A stretch of 64,000 bases of DNA from Trichoplax adhaerens (lineage: Eukaryota > Placozoa > Uniplacotomia > Trichoplacea > Trichoplacidae): assembly GCF_000150275.1 (NCBI RefSeq), contig NW_002060945.1, forward strand, positions 9,073,650-9,137,649, given 5' to 3'. The notes beneath the pieces are model-generated. The model was not told the DNA's origin, ran no database searches, and saw nothing but the letters and a program-made list of their open reading frames with translations. Shown here one piece after another: positions 37,733-50,200 of the stretch. The translations under genes and the position numbers were made by a program. The stretch's first letter is position 1. Each line of letters begins with the position of its first letter.

Positions 37733-40700
37733 ATGTCCTATGATCAGCATAGTTTATCATCATCGAGCAATCGGATCGATTGCGATTATCCACCTTATTC
37801 TCGTTTGTTTATCTTGTGTGATAAATCATTAATTGAAGACGACCTGAGAAATGCTTTCTCGCCATTTGGGTGTATACAAGATGTCTGGGTGGTTCGTGAT
37901 CATGCCAATAACAACCAAAGTAAAGGAATGGCGTATCTTAAATTTAGCAAGGCATCATCGGCTGCTCAAGCGATCGAAGCAATGGATGGTCAAATTTTAG
38001 GCGATCATCAGAAATCACTTAAGGTAAGGTAGCCAAATACTTGCAAAATGAATTGTTCATTGATTGCCATACGATGAACAATGATGGATTGCTGGATGCG
38101 CCAAGTCCATGCTATCATTTTCATCCGGTGGAAGGGATTGAAGACGGATTGCCATCATCTTGCTGTATTGCAGTCTACGAGTCGATGGAATAGCCCATGT
38201 TGAACGACGACAACAAGCTTAATGTTAGACACTGTCCAATCGCCTTGTTCGTAATCTCTCTCTTCAAATCCAAGATATCCAATGGACCCTTACTACCGAG
38301 GTAGAATAACATTGGGGTCTTGACGTGCGCTTTGTCGTCATCATGGCTACTGCTGTCATGTTGATCATGGCACTTTTCCTCATCGTTTCATCATGCGAGA
38401 GTAAATCCAACTAATCCAATGACTATCTGAGTTGAAATTCTACATGGAGTTGAGTTGATTGCTGGATTATGGCCCCTTGAGAGCGAGTTGATCGTATTGG
38501 TGATGTCCCTATACTTTTATTTGTTTGCTTTTGTTCCATCGGATTTCAATGATTTGTTTATTTCCATTGGTCGACAGATGCTTTTTTGATACTATACTTT
38601 CCTCCATGGAACATGTCTATCACTAGATTATGCCTACAAGTCATGCAACACCGATGAAAACCATCGGTGGCAATGACTATGGACAGGAGCGCACGAAATG
38701 CCGCTGATCCACTCCCCCAAAAACACATCCATTTGTCTATCTTTTACAACTGGATGCGACTCTTCAATGCCATCGATTTGCTATCGATACCCGATCATGA
38801 TCGTCGAGTACTCGCATGGCATCCAAAGTCTGCAGACAACACTCGAACAGAGGCAGCAATTGCTCACTGACTGAAATAAAAAGACTTTGAATCAATTTTT
38901 GATCTCGCTGTTTTACAACACTACTGTAAAGTCAACTCATTATCAACCGCAATGCATTCATTATTAATAGCCAAAGAATAGTCTCGCTTTTCAAAAGTGT
39001 TGATTTTATCCATGTTGTATTATCGCTAGGCAAATTTTGCACCGTCTAATAAAAGGTGGCCTGTTAGGCCGATAGCTTGGGTAATATTTGATGATAGTAA
39101 ACATGTTTCCATATGTTAATTGATGGCTTGGGCGATGTCCTCATTGTATCTTGCTTCTTGGTCGACGACAATAATGTTAACAACTTGCAAACGATCCATT
39201 TTGCCATCGAGTACTGTCAATGGTTAAGGGGAACGCTTAAACCAGTTGCAGAGGCAATTTTTTTTCCCATGGATTAATAAATCATCTTGGAAGGTATTGA
39301 TTTTTATTGATGTCAACATGATTTGAAGGGAAATTCGATTATTGTATGCTAGACAATAGTCATTCTATTAACCAACATGGCATTCTTCTTTCTTCCTCCA
39401 TGCCCAACATGGCCGGTTAGAATACCCAAAGCTGATGGTATATTTTTATCCTCTTACTTTATACGTAGACTGCCAAACTGACTGTAGACATGTATTACAG
39501 TTCAAGTAGTCAGTTTTCCTTGTTGATGAAAAAGAAAATACATCTATCTACTTTTGCTTGCCCCTATTGATCAATATTTCCAATGGCAAAGGCGATCGTG
39601 ATCATTTTAATTAATTTCATTCTATTGACTCAATGGGTTAGATTATTTTATTCAGTGACTGTTTTTGTTTTTATTTAAAATCAAACAATCATTCGCCATT
39701 GCAAGGACAGTATTGATAAATCCAAGCCAAGAGTGGGACATGGGCGCCAGCAAAGCTGTAACTTAAGCGACTTACTTGTACGTCGATCAGACTTTCAATG
39801 TCTACAATCATTCTTTTTGCAACGATTCTACTGTACGATGACTCTATTGCAAGCTAGTTACAGAAATAGCGAGAACAAATCGAGTTGTATTTGTCCTCCA
39901 TGTTATTGTTTTTCTTCTTGATGTGATGTTTTTATCACCTATCAATAATGGTTATGATGATGATGATGATCAAGAATAATACAGTAAGAAGACACTGCTG
40001 GCAAGTGATTTCTGCTTTTGCTTTGATTCATTCTTTTCAAATGGTTCTACTGTACTCGATTATCCTACTAGCGTACCAAATATTTCATGGCATGAAAATT
40101 ATTCCTATTCTACTACAATAGGCTGTAGTGTAGGAGATATTGAATGAGGATAATTAGAATTAGAATTAATACCATCAGACAAAGTTCATGTTGCTAATTG
40201 TATTGATTGATTTAATTAATTCATTGTCATCTAATCGACAACTATTCCTCACGCGACGCTATACAATCCAGTAGACAAGCAAGCGCATCTTGTGCTCAAA
40301 TCAAAGTGGATCATCTTTTAATAATTCAATTATCCACATCCATAACATTACCAACTACAAAGGGAAAAGGAATATTCAAATCCTAGTATAAAATACTTCT
40401 AATAGTGTTGACGAATATTTGTACAGCGTGAAAAATTGCAAGACAACAAATACCTTCCTTTATACAGTCGTACAAACTATATCTTCCAATTCATTCAATA
40501 TATAGAGGATTATTCCCCCAACATACTGTGTAGTAATAGCGTAAAAGCAATATGCCAGTGCAATCGTTTAAAGCACAAACCAACTTGATTCTTCTTCATC
40601 AACATGCGGCATCACTTTACTACTAGTCGAGTTGGCCATCCACTTTTACATATATAGACTTATGGGTATGATGACTTGAAGACTTTTCTTCTTCAAACCA

Positions 40701-43475
40701 CTGGGTACATAAGCGAGAGGAAAAAAATGAATTACAATACAAATCAACTTGATCAGTCTTTGTTGACATGGCGTACTATGGCATCGCCTTCCTGTCTACT
40801 TTTGGCATCCATTTTTAATACACAAATGACTACTTGGAGAATTTTTCTCCCAATTTCTAGGTAGATCGCCAAGGTCCGTCAATCACAGTAATATGCAGGA
40901 GTGTTTTAAGCTTCGATAGGTATTAGCTTAGTAGCGACAGCCATGATTAAACAAGTTACATTATTGTCCACACTGTACCCTAGGGCTAAAAATATCCAGA
41001 GTAAACAGTATTGACTCCGGAATCGATTTTTCTCAAATCTGGGGACTCTACTACAGCACGTAAACTGCTCGAGTAGAACTTCTCTATACCACATGATGGA
41101 ATGGAATTGGTTTTAAGTTTGATGTTTTGTCAATACTATCTGTGTTTTCGGAATAGCCCTTGATATTATGGCGACTGGTTTTTGCATAAGCTGTTGCCAA
41201 TCCAGCTTGTAGCCGATTGAGTCTATAGTCAAAAAGAGACTGGATGGCATGGCTACCACACGATTTCCATGTAGAAAATTGGATTGATCTATAGAATCAC
41301 ATTGGCAATTTGGATCCAAAGTGGTACTACAACCGATAAATTACTGATGTAGAATCCCGTCTCAATGACGGACTGTATTACGTATTAACAACTATGAACA
41401 ACCATATCTTTTTCCCATGACTACTGATATTAAATATGAATTATGAGTTGTACAAAGTACAATAAATGTTTATCGACTAGAATTTACACTACGGCATTCA
41501 CTAGTCTTGCTAACAGGACTGCCTCCATTCGGTTTGCAATTTTCACCCATCATTGGTCATGAAAATGCTTCAAAAGTTTTTTCCTTGGTGCATTACTCAT
41601 GCGATTCCTTAAAAGTTGCGTTTTGTTGACCTACACGTTTACCTGTGATCTTTTCCATTCACACTAATATTAAACATGAATTGGGAGTTGTACAAAATAC
41701 AGCATATGGACGAGTAGAAGTTACTGTAGTACATACATGTACCTTTTATTTTGCACTACTACTTCCATCCTTTGAAACTCCCAATTTTTCTCCTATCTCT
41801 AGCCATAAAAATGTATAATAGTTACGTTTACTCTACCGACATGCTTACCTGAGATTCTTTCCCATTAATGTTATTAATATGGATTGAAAGTTGTACGAAA
41901 ACACAGTTAATAGACGAGTAAAATTTACTATGCGACGTATTATAAATATAAATAACGACCTCTACATGAGCACATTGAAGCTCATCCTTTTTCTCCTATC
42001 ATTAGTCATGAAAATGCGTTCAAATTCCGTTTACTTCCAATAAGTACATGCTTACCGGAGATCTTTTCCCATTTACTAGGACTAGGAATGCTGTTAGTAG
42101 CTGAGTAGAATTGACGATTTCGACTTGTATGAATTACAGTAGTAATATAACTATCTCCATACGTTTTTAGCTCACCATTTAACCTACTATAGCATGAGCC
42201 ATGCATAATGGTTTCGCTTCGTTCACCTATATGCCTAATTGTAATCTTCTCCTATTCTATAATTACAGCAATATGAAGTACAGATTGTGAGTTTTACCAA
42301 ATGATAGCAAATAGATAATTTACTGTACGATAGACCAGTCTATTTCTAACATGACTAACTGTACCTAGCTTACAACCTTTCACGTATTATCATTTGTTAA
42401 TCAGGAAAAATGCATCAAAATTTCACTTCAAATATCTCCTAAGAGTATTTTCTCATCTATTCTTATGTTCACCTTGTAGTGTATGATTGCACAATCCAAG
42501 AATTCGACGCGAAGAAGTAACTGTATCGATGAATATGATCGAGCTCGATTATTTGTCGTCTGCCCTAGGGATTATACGGAAGAAGATTTGAAAGAGAAAT
42601 TCGTTGAATTTGGCTCTATCGACTACTGCCAAATTGTCAAAGATCATACAACGAAGAAAAGTAAAGGATTAGGCTATGTCAAATTTAATAAAGCTTCGGC
42701 AGCTGCTATTGCCCTCGAGAATTGTGACGCAAGTTTTAGAGCAGTATTAGCTGAGCCTAAATCCACTAAATTACCTCAATCTTACGGTGCTAATAGTGAA
42801 ACAACAAACTCCAGCAATTTGGCCAATCTCTCCATTATAGACTACCTGCCATCTATACTTCGAAATGCCTACCTTGATAATGAAAGCAAGCCTGTGGAAG
42901 CATCAGCTATAGCGCAAAAGACGATTGAAAACCTGATGCTGGATAGCGTAAAAGCCAATGGAAATCGAGGCAGTACCAAAAATGGCCTACGACTATTTGT
43001 GATTGTTTCAACCAAGGTTACTCAGGAACAATTGCATCGTTTATTTGATATTATACCTGGCATGTTATCATGTAAAATTAAATTGAATCGTCAAACTGGA
43101 GGGTCCAAAGGATTTGGATACGTAACTTATTGCTCACTAGCTATGGCTGCTTATGCAAGAGAAAAATTAAACGGTATCGAGTATCCTATAGGTAATAAAC
43201 TTATCGTCAAATATGCAGAAGATCCACCAACATTTTGCAAGAAATCTGATGGTAATGCTAGGTCTGTGGAAAAATCCAACATCAATGATAGTCAATCTAT
43301 TGCTGAATCTACCTCTCTACACAGTGTGAACAGCAAAGAAAAACAATATTGTGTAAAACATCGTCATGATGATGACGACGATGAGGATGATAATGATGAT
43401 GATGAAGTCGTGAATGACCAGCTCAATGGAAAAAACACTTACAGGAAGCGACTAAAAATAACTCCAGAAAGCTGA
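37733..43475 (+). CDS. RBM45: RBM45-type RNA-binding protein, two exons, three RRMs
   Basis: Exon 1 37733-38023 and exon 2 42480-43475, joined in phase 0 (AAG/GTAAGG to TTGTAG), give 428 residues. RRM1 (about 24-97) has RLFILCD and GMAYLKF with an IQDVWVVRD strand as in RBM45; RRM2 (about 120-190) has RLFVVCP, the conserved YTEEDLKEKF helix and KGLGYVKF, followed by FRAVLAEPK, a close RBM45 match; RRM3 (about 268-345) has RLFVIVS and KGFGYVTY. The tail is acidic (a run of Asp/Glu near 394-406) and ends with a basic RKRLK stretch that could be a nuclear signal. Vertebrate RBM45 is about 476 residues with a fourth RRM at the C-terminus; none is seen here. The family binds GA-rich RNA and acts in neural development and RNA processing in vertebrates; the role here is inferred. 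The gene is head to head with the AF10-type gene, with tRNA-Val between. Confidence 0.92.
38024..42479 (+). other. Single 4.46-kb intron of the RBM45-type gene
   Basis: Unusually long for this window. It holds the tandem array at 41390-42470 just before the acceptor and otherwise AT-rich sequence with no recognised exon. No fourth-RRM coding segment was seen. Confidence 0.75.
41390..42470. repeat. Degenerate tandem repeat, about 210-240-bp unit, about 5 copies
   Basis: Recurring block: CCTGTGATCTTTTCCCATT, then ATATTAAATATGAATTGTGAGTTGTACAAAATACAG, then GACGAGTAGAATTTACTGTACGA, then CATCATTAGTCATGAAAATGC. Copies begin near 41400, 41645, 41855, 42060 and 42240. It abuts the 3' splice site of the RBM45-type intron. 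Confidence 0.75.
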
Positions 43476-45540
43476 CTTATTTAATTCATTTTATCGAAAA
43501 ATTGACTAACCAATGCAGTTTAAATAACCTGGGGCGAGTAGACGTAGTTATTCTAAAGATTGAAATCAAAACTTATACACTATCTCGGCAGTATTATGTG
43601 TGATATAGATTTATAATGAGTATTGAGTAATGATGGAAATAATGTTCTTAATAAAGCAATGTACGTACTTCATGGATAGCATTGAGTACGGATAGCGTTG
43701 TGCAACATATCAATTACAAACTTTGGATTAATTATTGCCGGAGATTGCTTTATCATAATATGCTATGGTTTCCAATATTGATTTCCTAGTTTCATAATAT
43801 AGAGAATTTTTATTTTTATGCTATTATTCGCGTTTTGATTAAGCATCCTACAATACGAATCTATACATATCTTGATATGATGATAAAGTTAACTTGCTGA
43901 TGATTTTTAGGAGATGGTAGTGCTATTGATCCTTGATATATCATTATCATTTTATGTCATATATAGAGATATGTTATAGTTACGTTCATTTACTGTATAT
44001 TACAGTCATTTATTGTAATAGTTTGGAAATCCTTTTTCTCTGTCATTATGATTCCATTTTATGGTCTTTGTTATACGTAGTCAGATCTGAAGTATACGTA
44101 TAATCCTATATCAGGTTATTACAGTCTGTTACAAATTTCGAACACACTGGTATCCTTGGAATTAGCCATGAAATTAGTACCGGTACCTTTAATTAATTGC
44201 CAAGATTGTCCTTAAATTGGTCACTGTACTCGTTTAATACATGAGTTGCGGCTAGTAAAAATAGCTTCGCTCAATTTGTACTACAGTATCAGCTATCTAT
44301 TCCACGAAGAACGGCTATTGCTTTGACCTTCTGTGTCATGGGTGTGATCCTAAACTGATCAAATTTTGCATATGCTTTAAGCACTAATTTGATATAATAG
44401 AATAATTTAGTTATTAGCTTGGAAGCGTTTTAAACGCAATGATAGATGTTTATCCACATGATCTTATCTAGTATTTGAAAATTTTCGAAATTGAACTAGA
44501 ATTATATGTCCATATTTCCAATACGCGTAGTTGTGTGTATCTTATTAATATTATTCAGCTACAGAATTCTTGAACTTGGTCGAAGTTTATCCAAAATTAA
44601 GAAATAAAGTATCCATTATCCAACATTTTCTTACTAGCTCTACTGTCTTTTAAATGTATTACCTAGTTATTGTCGAAAATCAAGTTGAATTAGCCCAGCT
44701 ACAGTACTAGCGAACTACTTGTAGTATTTACTGATGCCAGTCATGCACAAGTATCTTTTTAAATTGATGGCCAGTATGCAGGTAAGAATTGTACTATATA
44801 TAACAGGATTCAACTGCAACATCATTCTTAAATTTGAATGGACTTATTTGAAGAAATTCTGAAATTATCCATCCCATGGTGAGATAAATTAATAGCTAGT
44901 GACTGCTTTATTGCCGCTATATAATACTGTTGTATACAGTCATTGGATTCGAAATGGATATTTTATATGATGATTTCATCGTGATTGTTTTGACGCAACA
45001 TAGTTTTTACAGCCAAGCAGAAATAGCTCTAGCATATAGCTTTAACGCTACCTATACCGATTTAATTATATGAACTTCGTCTGTATAAATGTTTCTAAGA
45101 AACCAAAGACACCTGCATGTATATTCAATCATATGTGCATAGCATGATCAGCTGCATTAGCTTTTAAATTATTGATCTAATTTCTTAAATGATAGTCTTA
45201 CCAATTTATGCAATATATCAATGATCCATGCACCTTATATGTATACTTGTAAGTTAAGTCTTGGTGGGCCATTCTAGACAAGTTGATTAAAAGCTTTTAA
45301 TTTACTAAATTAGTCATAAAACGACATTTATCTAATTTATTGACGAAACCCATGCTAGATTAGGCAACAAATCAATCATCATATATATCTAAACTGTTTC
45401 TAAGCTAATCAGCATATTCTTAGTTTATGAATATTTCTCTAATACGACAAAATTAAATGCACTCAAGACCAGAAACTAGTTATTCTCTACTATCTTCATC
45501 ATTAGCATGTTTTTCAATTAATCTACTTAATTAATGCACA
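43476..45540. other. 3' flank of RBM45-type gene, intergenic
   Basis: AT-rich, many TACTGTA words, no recognised gene. Confidence 0.5.
43650..43655 (+). promoter_or_regulatory. Possible polyadenylation signal of the RBM45-type gene
   Basis: AATAAA about 175 nt after the stop codon; the first such hexamer in that interval. Confidence 0.4.
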
Positions 45541-46370
45541 TGTATGACTGACTGATCAGTGATGGATGGATGTGGACTATTCTGTTAGTGAATAAATTTG
45601 CTCTTGGTTTATATCGCCTCTAGAAACTAAATTATCCGATATCTTAATTAATCATGCTATCTAATATACGTATATAGCTAGCCGATCAAAGATTGATGGA
45701 TATGAACTATTTTGTAAGTGAATGAATTTGTTCTTGGTCTATAGCACTTCTATTTCCACGTTATAATCCAATATCTCAACTATGCTATTTAATATACGTG
45801 TCGAGCCAGCCGATCAAGGATTGATGGATATGAATTATTTCGTAAATGCGTGAATCTTCTCTTAGTTTACAGTACCTCTAAAAATTAAATTATTATCCAA
45901 TATCTTAATTATGCTATTTAATATAGGTGTGTATCGCTGTTCCATGATCTATCTATTTGAACTATTTTGTAAGTAAACGAATCTGCTCTTCGTTTATAGC
46001 GCCTATACAAATTAAATTATTATCCAATATTTTAATTATGCCATTTAATAGACGGGTATAGCCGATCAAAGATCCATTTATGTAAACTATATTATAAGTG
46101 AATAAATCTACTCTCAACATAAGTTACTATCCAATATTTTAATTATGCCATTTATTAGACGTGTATAGCCGATCAAAGACCCATTTAAGTAAACTATATT
46201 GTAAGTGAATAAATCTACTCTCAACCTAAGTTACTATCCAATATTATAATTATGCTATTAAATATAAGTGTACAACCGATCAATGATCCATCGATGTGAA
46301 CAATTTTGTTAAAGAATCAATCTACTCTTGGTTTATGGTGCCACTACAAAGTGAGTTAGTCATGTTACCC
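45540..46370. repeat. Degenerate tandem repeat, about 110-125-bp unit, about 7 copies
   Basis: Unit: ATTATCCAATATCTTAATTATGC, TATTTAATATACGTGTATAGCCGATCAAAGA, then TGATGGATATGAACTATTTTGTAAGTGAATGAATCTGCTC and a TTGGTTTATAGCGCC link. Copies at about 46060-46250 are the most alike. Confidence 0.85.
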
Positions 46371-47229
46371 AATAGCCTAATGCTTACTTTACAAGCAAAC
46401 TACTGTAGTTTATACAAGCATTTCTTTCATCTATGGAAAACATTAATAACTTTATCCATTAACTTTTGACTGATAACATCTTTAGAAAGTAATTCAACAA
46501 TCTATTTTCTACGGTTATGTCTATCTAAAGTAGCTGTGAATACATCGAAAGCAATTTAGCTTCTGCCTATCTATACGTATAGCTTGAATGCGATTTTTTG
46601 GATGATATTTGATGATGTTTGTATAATTACTTTTGCTCCATGTTAGCGATGGCTGTTATTTGATTTTATCCATTATTGAACTCCTTTCGATCACTTGTGT
46701 TGAACTACAACAGGAATAACCAATTCCAGTTGAAACGGCAACATTTTCCATTGGTTCTTTGCCGATTGGCTATTTACACTGTCCAGTCGATGTTGATGTT
46801 TTAATTAACTAGTCGAGTTGTGGGTAAGCATTTAAAGCAAGTTTACTATTGCTTTTCTTGGATAATAAAGATTGGACAAAAGGGAGAGCTTATGAATTAT
46901 GGATCAAGTTATTATTCCATATTTGAGTCAATTAATAGAATGGGTTGGCCTTCAAATAACTTTATTGTCTTAAGTTGCATTGCAAGGCTCCAACTGGTCT
47001 ATAAACTGCTTTTTCCATAGGTTAATTTATTACGGATAACGGCATGGACAATGCGAAAATAGAATACCATTAGGTTAGACTAGGAAGAGGCATTTTTCTC
47101 CCTCCCCCTCTTGGGTTGTCTTTTGAATAGGATCGTGAATTCTTTCATTTAAGGGACTTAGGGTTCCTTTTTCCTTCATTTTTTCGATTCCCTTGCCAAC
47201 CAATTTTACTGTCCACGATTACTGACAAT
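46371..47229. other. Upstream flank of the DNAJC1-type gene
   Basis: No repeat or exon recognised. A TC-rich segment (47090-47190, including TTTTTCTCCCTCCCCCTC) directly precedes the gene and may be its promoter or 5' untranslated region. Confidence 0.4.
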
Positions 47230-50200
47230 ATGGCCAATATTAGATTGGGTTGTCATCTAATGATATTAGCTCTTTGCCTGCAATGGACGATCGTTGACGG
47301 TGGCAAAGGATGGAGAGGATGGAGAAGTAAAGATATTGAACTGTTTGATTTAGTAGAAAGACTCAGTAAAGATTTTTATACCATGTTATCCGTTGAAAAG
47401 GTAATTAGGAACGTGACTGAATGAATATTATACGATAGCTCCTGTCTTGCTATTGCTATCCGCTTGGTAGAACTATAAATTCTTCATCTTGAGCTTAACG
47501 ATCTCATTACTATACAGCAGTTTTTATTTTTCTCTTAGTCCTTTTCTTAACCATGTCCACCAACACATTATAACTGTATGATTTTAAGTCAAAATGGCCG
47601 TTTAGTATAGACTTGAGCCTAATTTATGTTGTGCTTATTTCAATCGATTCATTGGATATTTTATCCTTCTTGTATGTAGACTGCAAGCGTGAGTGAGATT
47701 AAACGTGCCTATAGGAAATTATCCATTCAATATCATCCAGATAGGAATAAAGATGAAAACGCCACACAAGTATTTCAGGATGTAAGTTATTCCTTTAAAA
47801 TTATATCCAGTTCAAGCGGAAAATAGTTCTAAGGTCTTTATGGATACTTGGATGATATCAATGAGTGGGCCCCTTTTTTCTTACTCTAATCGAGTCATCG
47901 AATCACTCTAGTTTAGACAAGCTAATACAGCGTTGCCTGATATTGAAATGTTTCCATTTTTGTATTTTATTTCTAGCTCTCCCTGGTGGTAGAAATCTTA
48001 ACGGATCGCGAGAAAAGGAAATCGTAAGTTTGATCTTGTCCTATACTATTTCTTAATTGATTGATGATAGTTGCTTTCTAAGCATACCATGAATAACTAA
48101 TTGAACGATTTTATCCCAATTTCATCGATTTCGTGGAATTATTTCTATCTTAATTCCACGGTTTCATTTCAGTTTCATGAATTGAAATTGTGATTCGATT
48201 GAGTCCCATTATTTCTATAAGCTTGCCATCAATAATTACCCGAACTAAGCTTACTATGAATGACTAATCGAACGATTTTATCCCAATTTCATTGATTGAA
48301 ATCTGCTCTAGATTGCGTGGCATTATTTCTACCTTAATTCCACGATTTCATTCCAATTCTATGAATTGAAATTGTTGTCAGATTGAATCCCATCATTTCC
48401 ATCTTGTTCGTTGATTTAATTTTTATATGCTTGCCATCAATGATTACTAGAACGATTTGATTCCTATTTTAGGCATTGAAATTTGTATAGGATAGAGTCC
48501 CATGACTTCCATCTTGCTTGTTCATCACTTCTCATAAGCTTACTATCAATGATGAATGCAACAGTTTCATTTAGTTACATTATTCCCATCTCGTTAATTA
48601 CTTTTTATAAGTTAACCATCAATGACTACTTTAACAGTTTCATTACCATTTCATTTAGTTACATTATTTCCATCGACTTTGCTTGATCTTATGGGCTTAC
48701 CATGAAGGGCTAATAACACGGTTTGATTGAAACTTCTTTTAGTCGCTTTATTTCCATCTCGTTTGCTGATCACTTCTTATAAGCTTATCATCAGTACTTC
48801 TCTAATGGTTCCACTTCAATTTTATTCAGTTCTATTATTTCCATCTTGTTTGCTGATCATTTCTTACAAACTTACCATGAATGACTACTTCAACGGTTCC
48901 ACTCCAATTTCATTTAGTTACAGTATTTCCATCTCGTTTGCCGATTACTTTTTATAAGCTTATCATCAGTACTTCTCTAATGGTTCCACTTCAATTTTAT
49001 TCAGTTTTATTATTTCTATCTTGTTTGCTGATCATTTCTTACAAGCTTACCGTGAATGACTACTTCAACAGTTCCACTCCGATTTCATTCAGATACAGTA
49101 TTTCCATCTTGTCTGTTGATCACTTTTTACAAGCTTACCATGCATGACTACTTTAACGGTTCCACTCCAATTTTATTCAGGTACCTTATTTCCATCTTGT
49201 TTGCTAACCACTCCTTATAAGCTAACTATCAAAGATTAATTCAATGAAGAGTTTGATTCTACATTTCCTTCAGTTCTACTATTTCCATCTTGCTTATTTG
49301 ATCACTTCTTACAAGCTTACCATCAAGGGATAATTCAACAGTTTGATCTGATTTCCTTTCGTCGCATTACTTCCATCTCGCTTACTTGATCACTTCTTAT
49401 AAGTTTACCATCAAGAAGTAATTCAACCAAATTTAATCGATTAAAATTGTCCTAAATTAAGTCCCATTATTTCCATCTTGCTTCATCACTTCTATAAGCT
49501 TACCATCAATAATTAACTCAAGGGTTTTAGTCCAATCTTATGGATAACGTTATGGATCGTTATAATCGTATGGATCACGTTAACTTGATCACTTTTTTAT
49601 AAGCTTACCATCAAGGACTAATTCAACCAATATTCATCGATTGAAATTGTCATAAATTATTATTTCCATCTTGTTTCATCGCCTATATATTTAAGCTTAC
49701 CGTCAATAATTAAGGGTTTTAGTCCAACCTTATGGATTAAAATTTCGGTATCATTGATTCCCATGATTTTCGTCTTATTGGCTTGATTGCGATTTCTGTA
49801 GAAGCTTACCATAACGGACTATTTCAACGATTTTATTCCCATTTCAGTGCTATTTAGTCGTATTATTTTCATCTTGTTTTCTTAATTGTGTTTTATATAA
49901 AGTCTAATTATTTACTCTACCAAGTCTACAAGTTCATGTGATTAATTCATCGACCCTCATTTTATTTGTTCACACGTAGTAGAAAAAATAGTAGGCTAAA
50001 TTGGCGTCCAATTTGTCAATAGCGATTGAAAATCAACTCCATCTCATTGACATTCAATGCAATGGAGCAGCTTTTAGTCCTATTTAAGCCAGTGTGCAAG
50101 GAGTTCTTCTCCACTTTTTATAAAGCTTTCATCCATCATGGATATTAGAATTGAAAAATGAACATCATAAACTTCTTTGCCGTTGTCCTTCACTCTCGTC

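Noticed and set aside
48483-49147. Several overlapping plus-strand frames of 67-88 codons
   Set aside because: They are tandem repeat units open by chance, with near-identical peptides in different frames, inside DNAJC1 intron 3.
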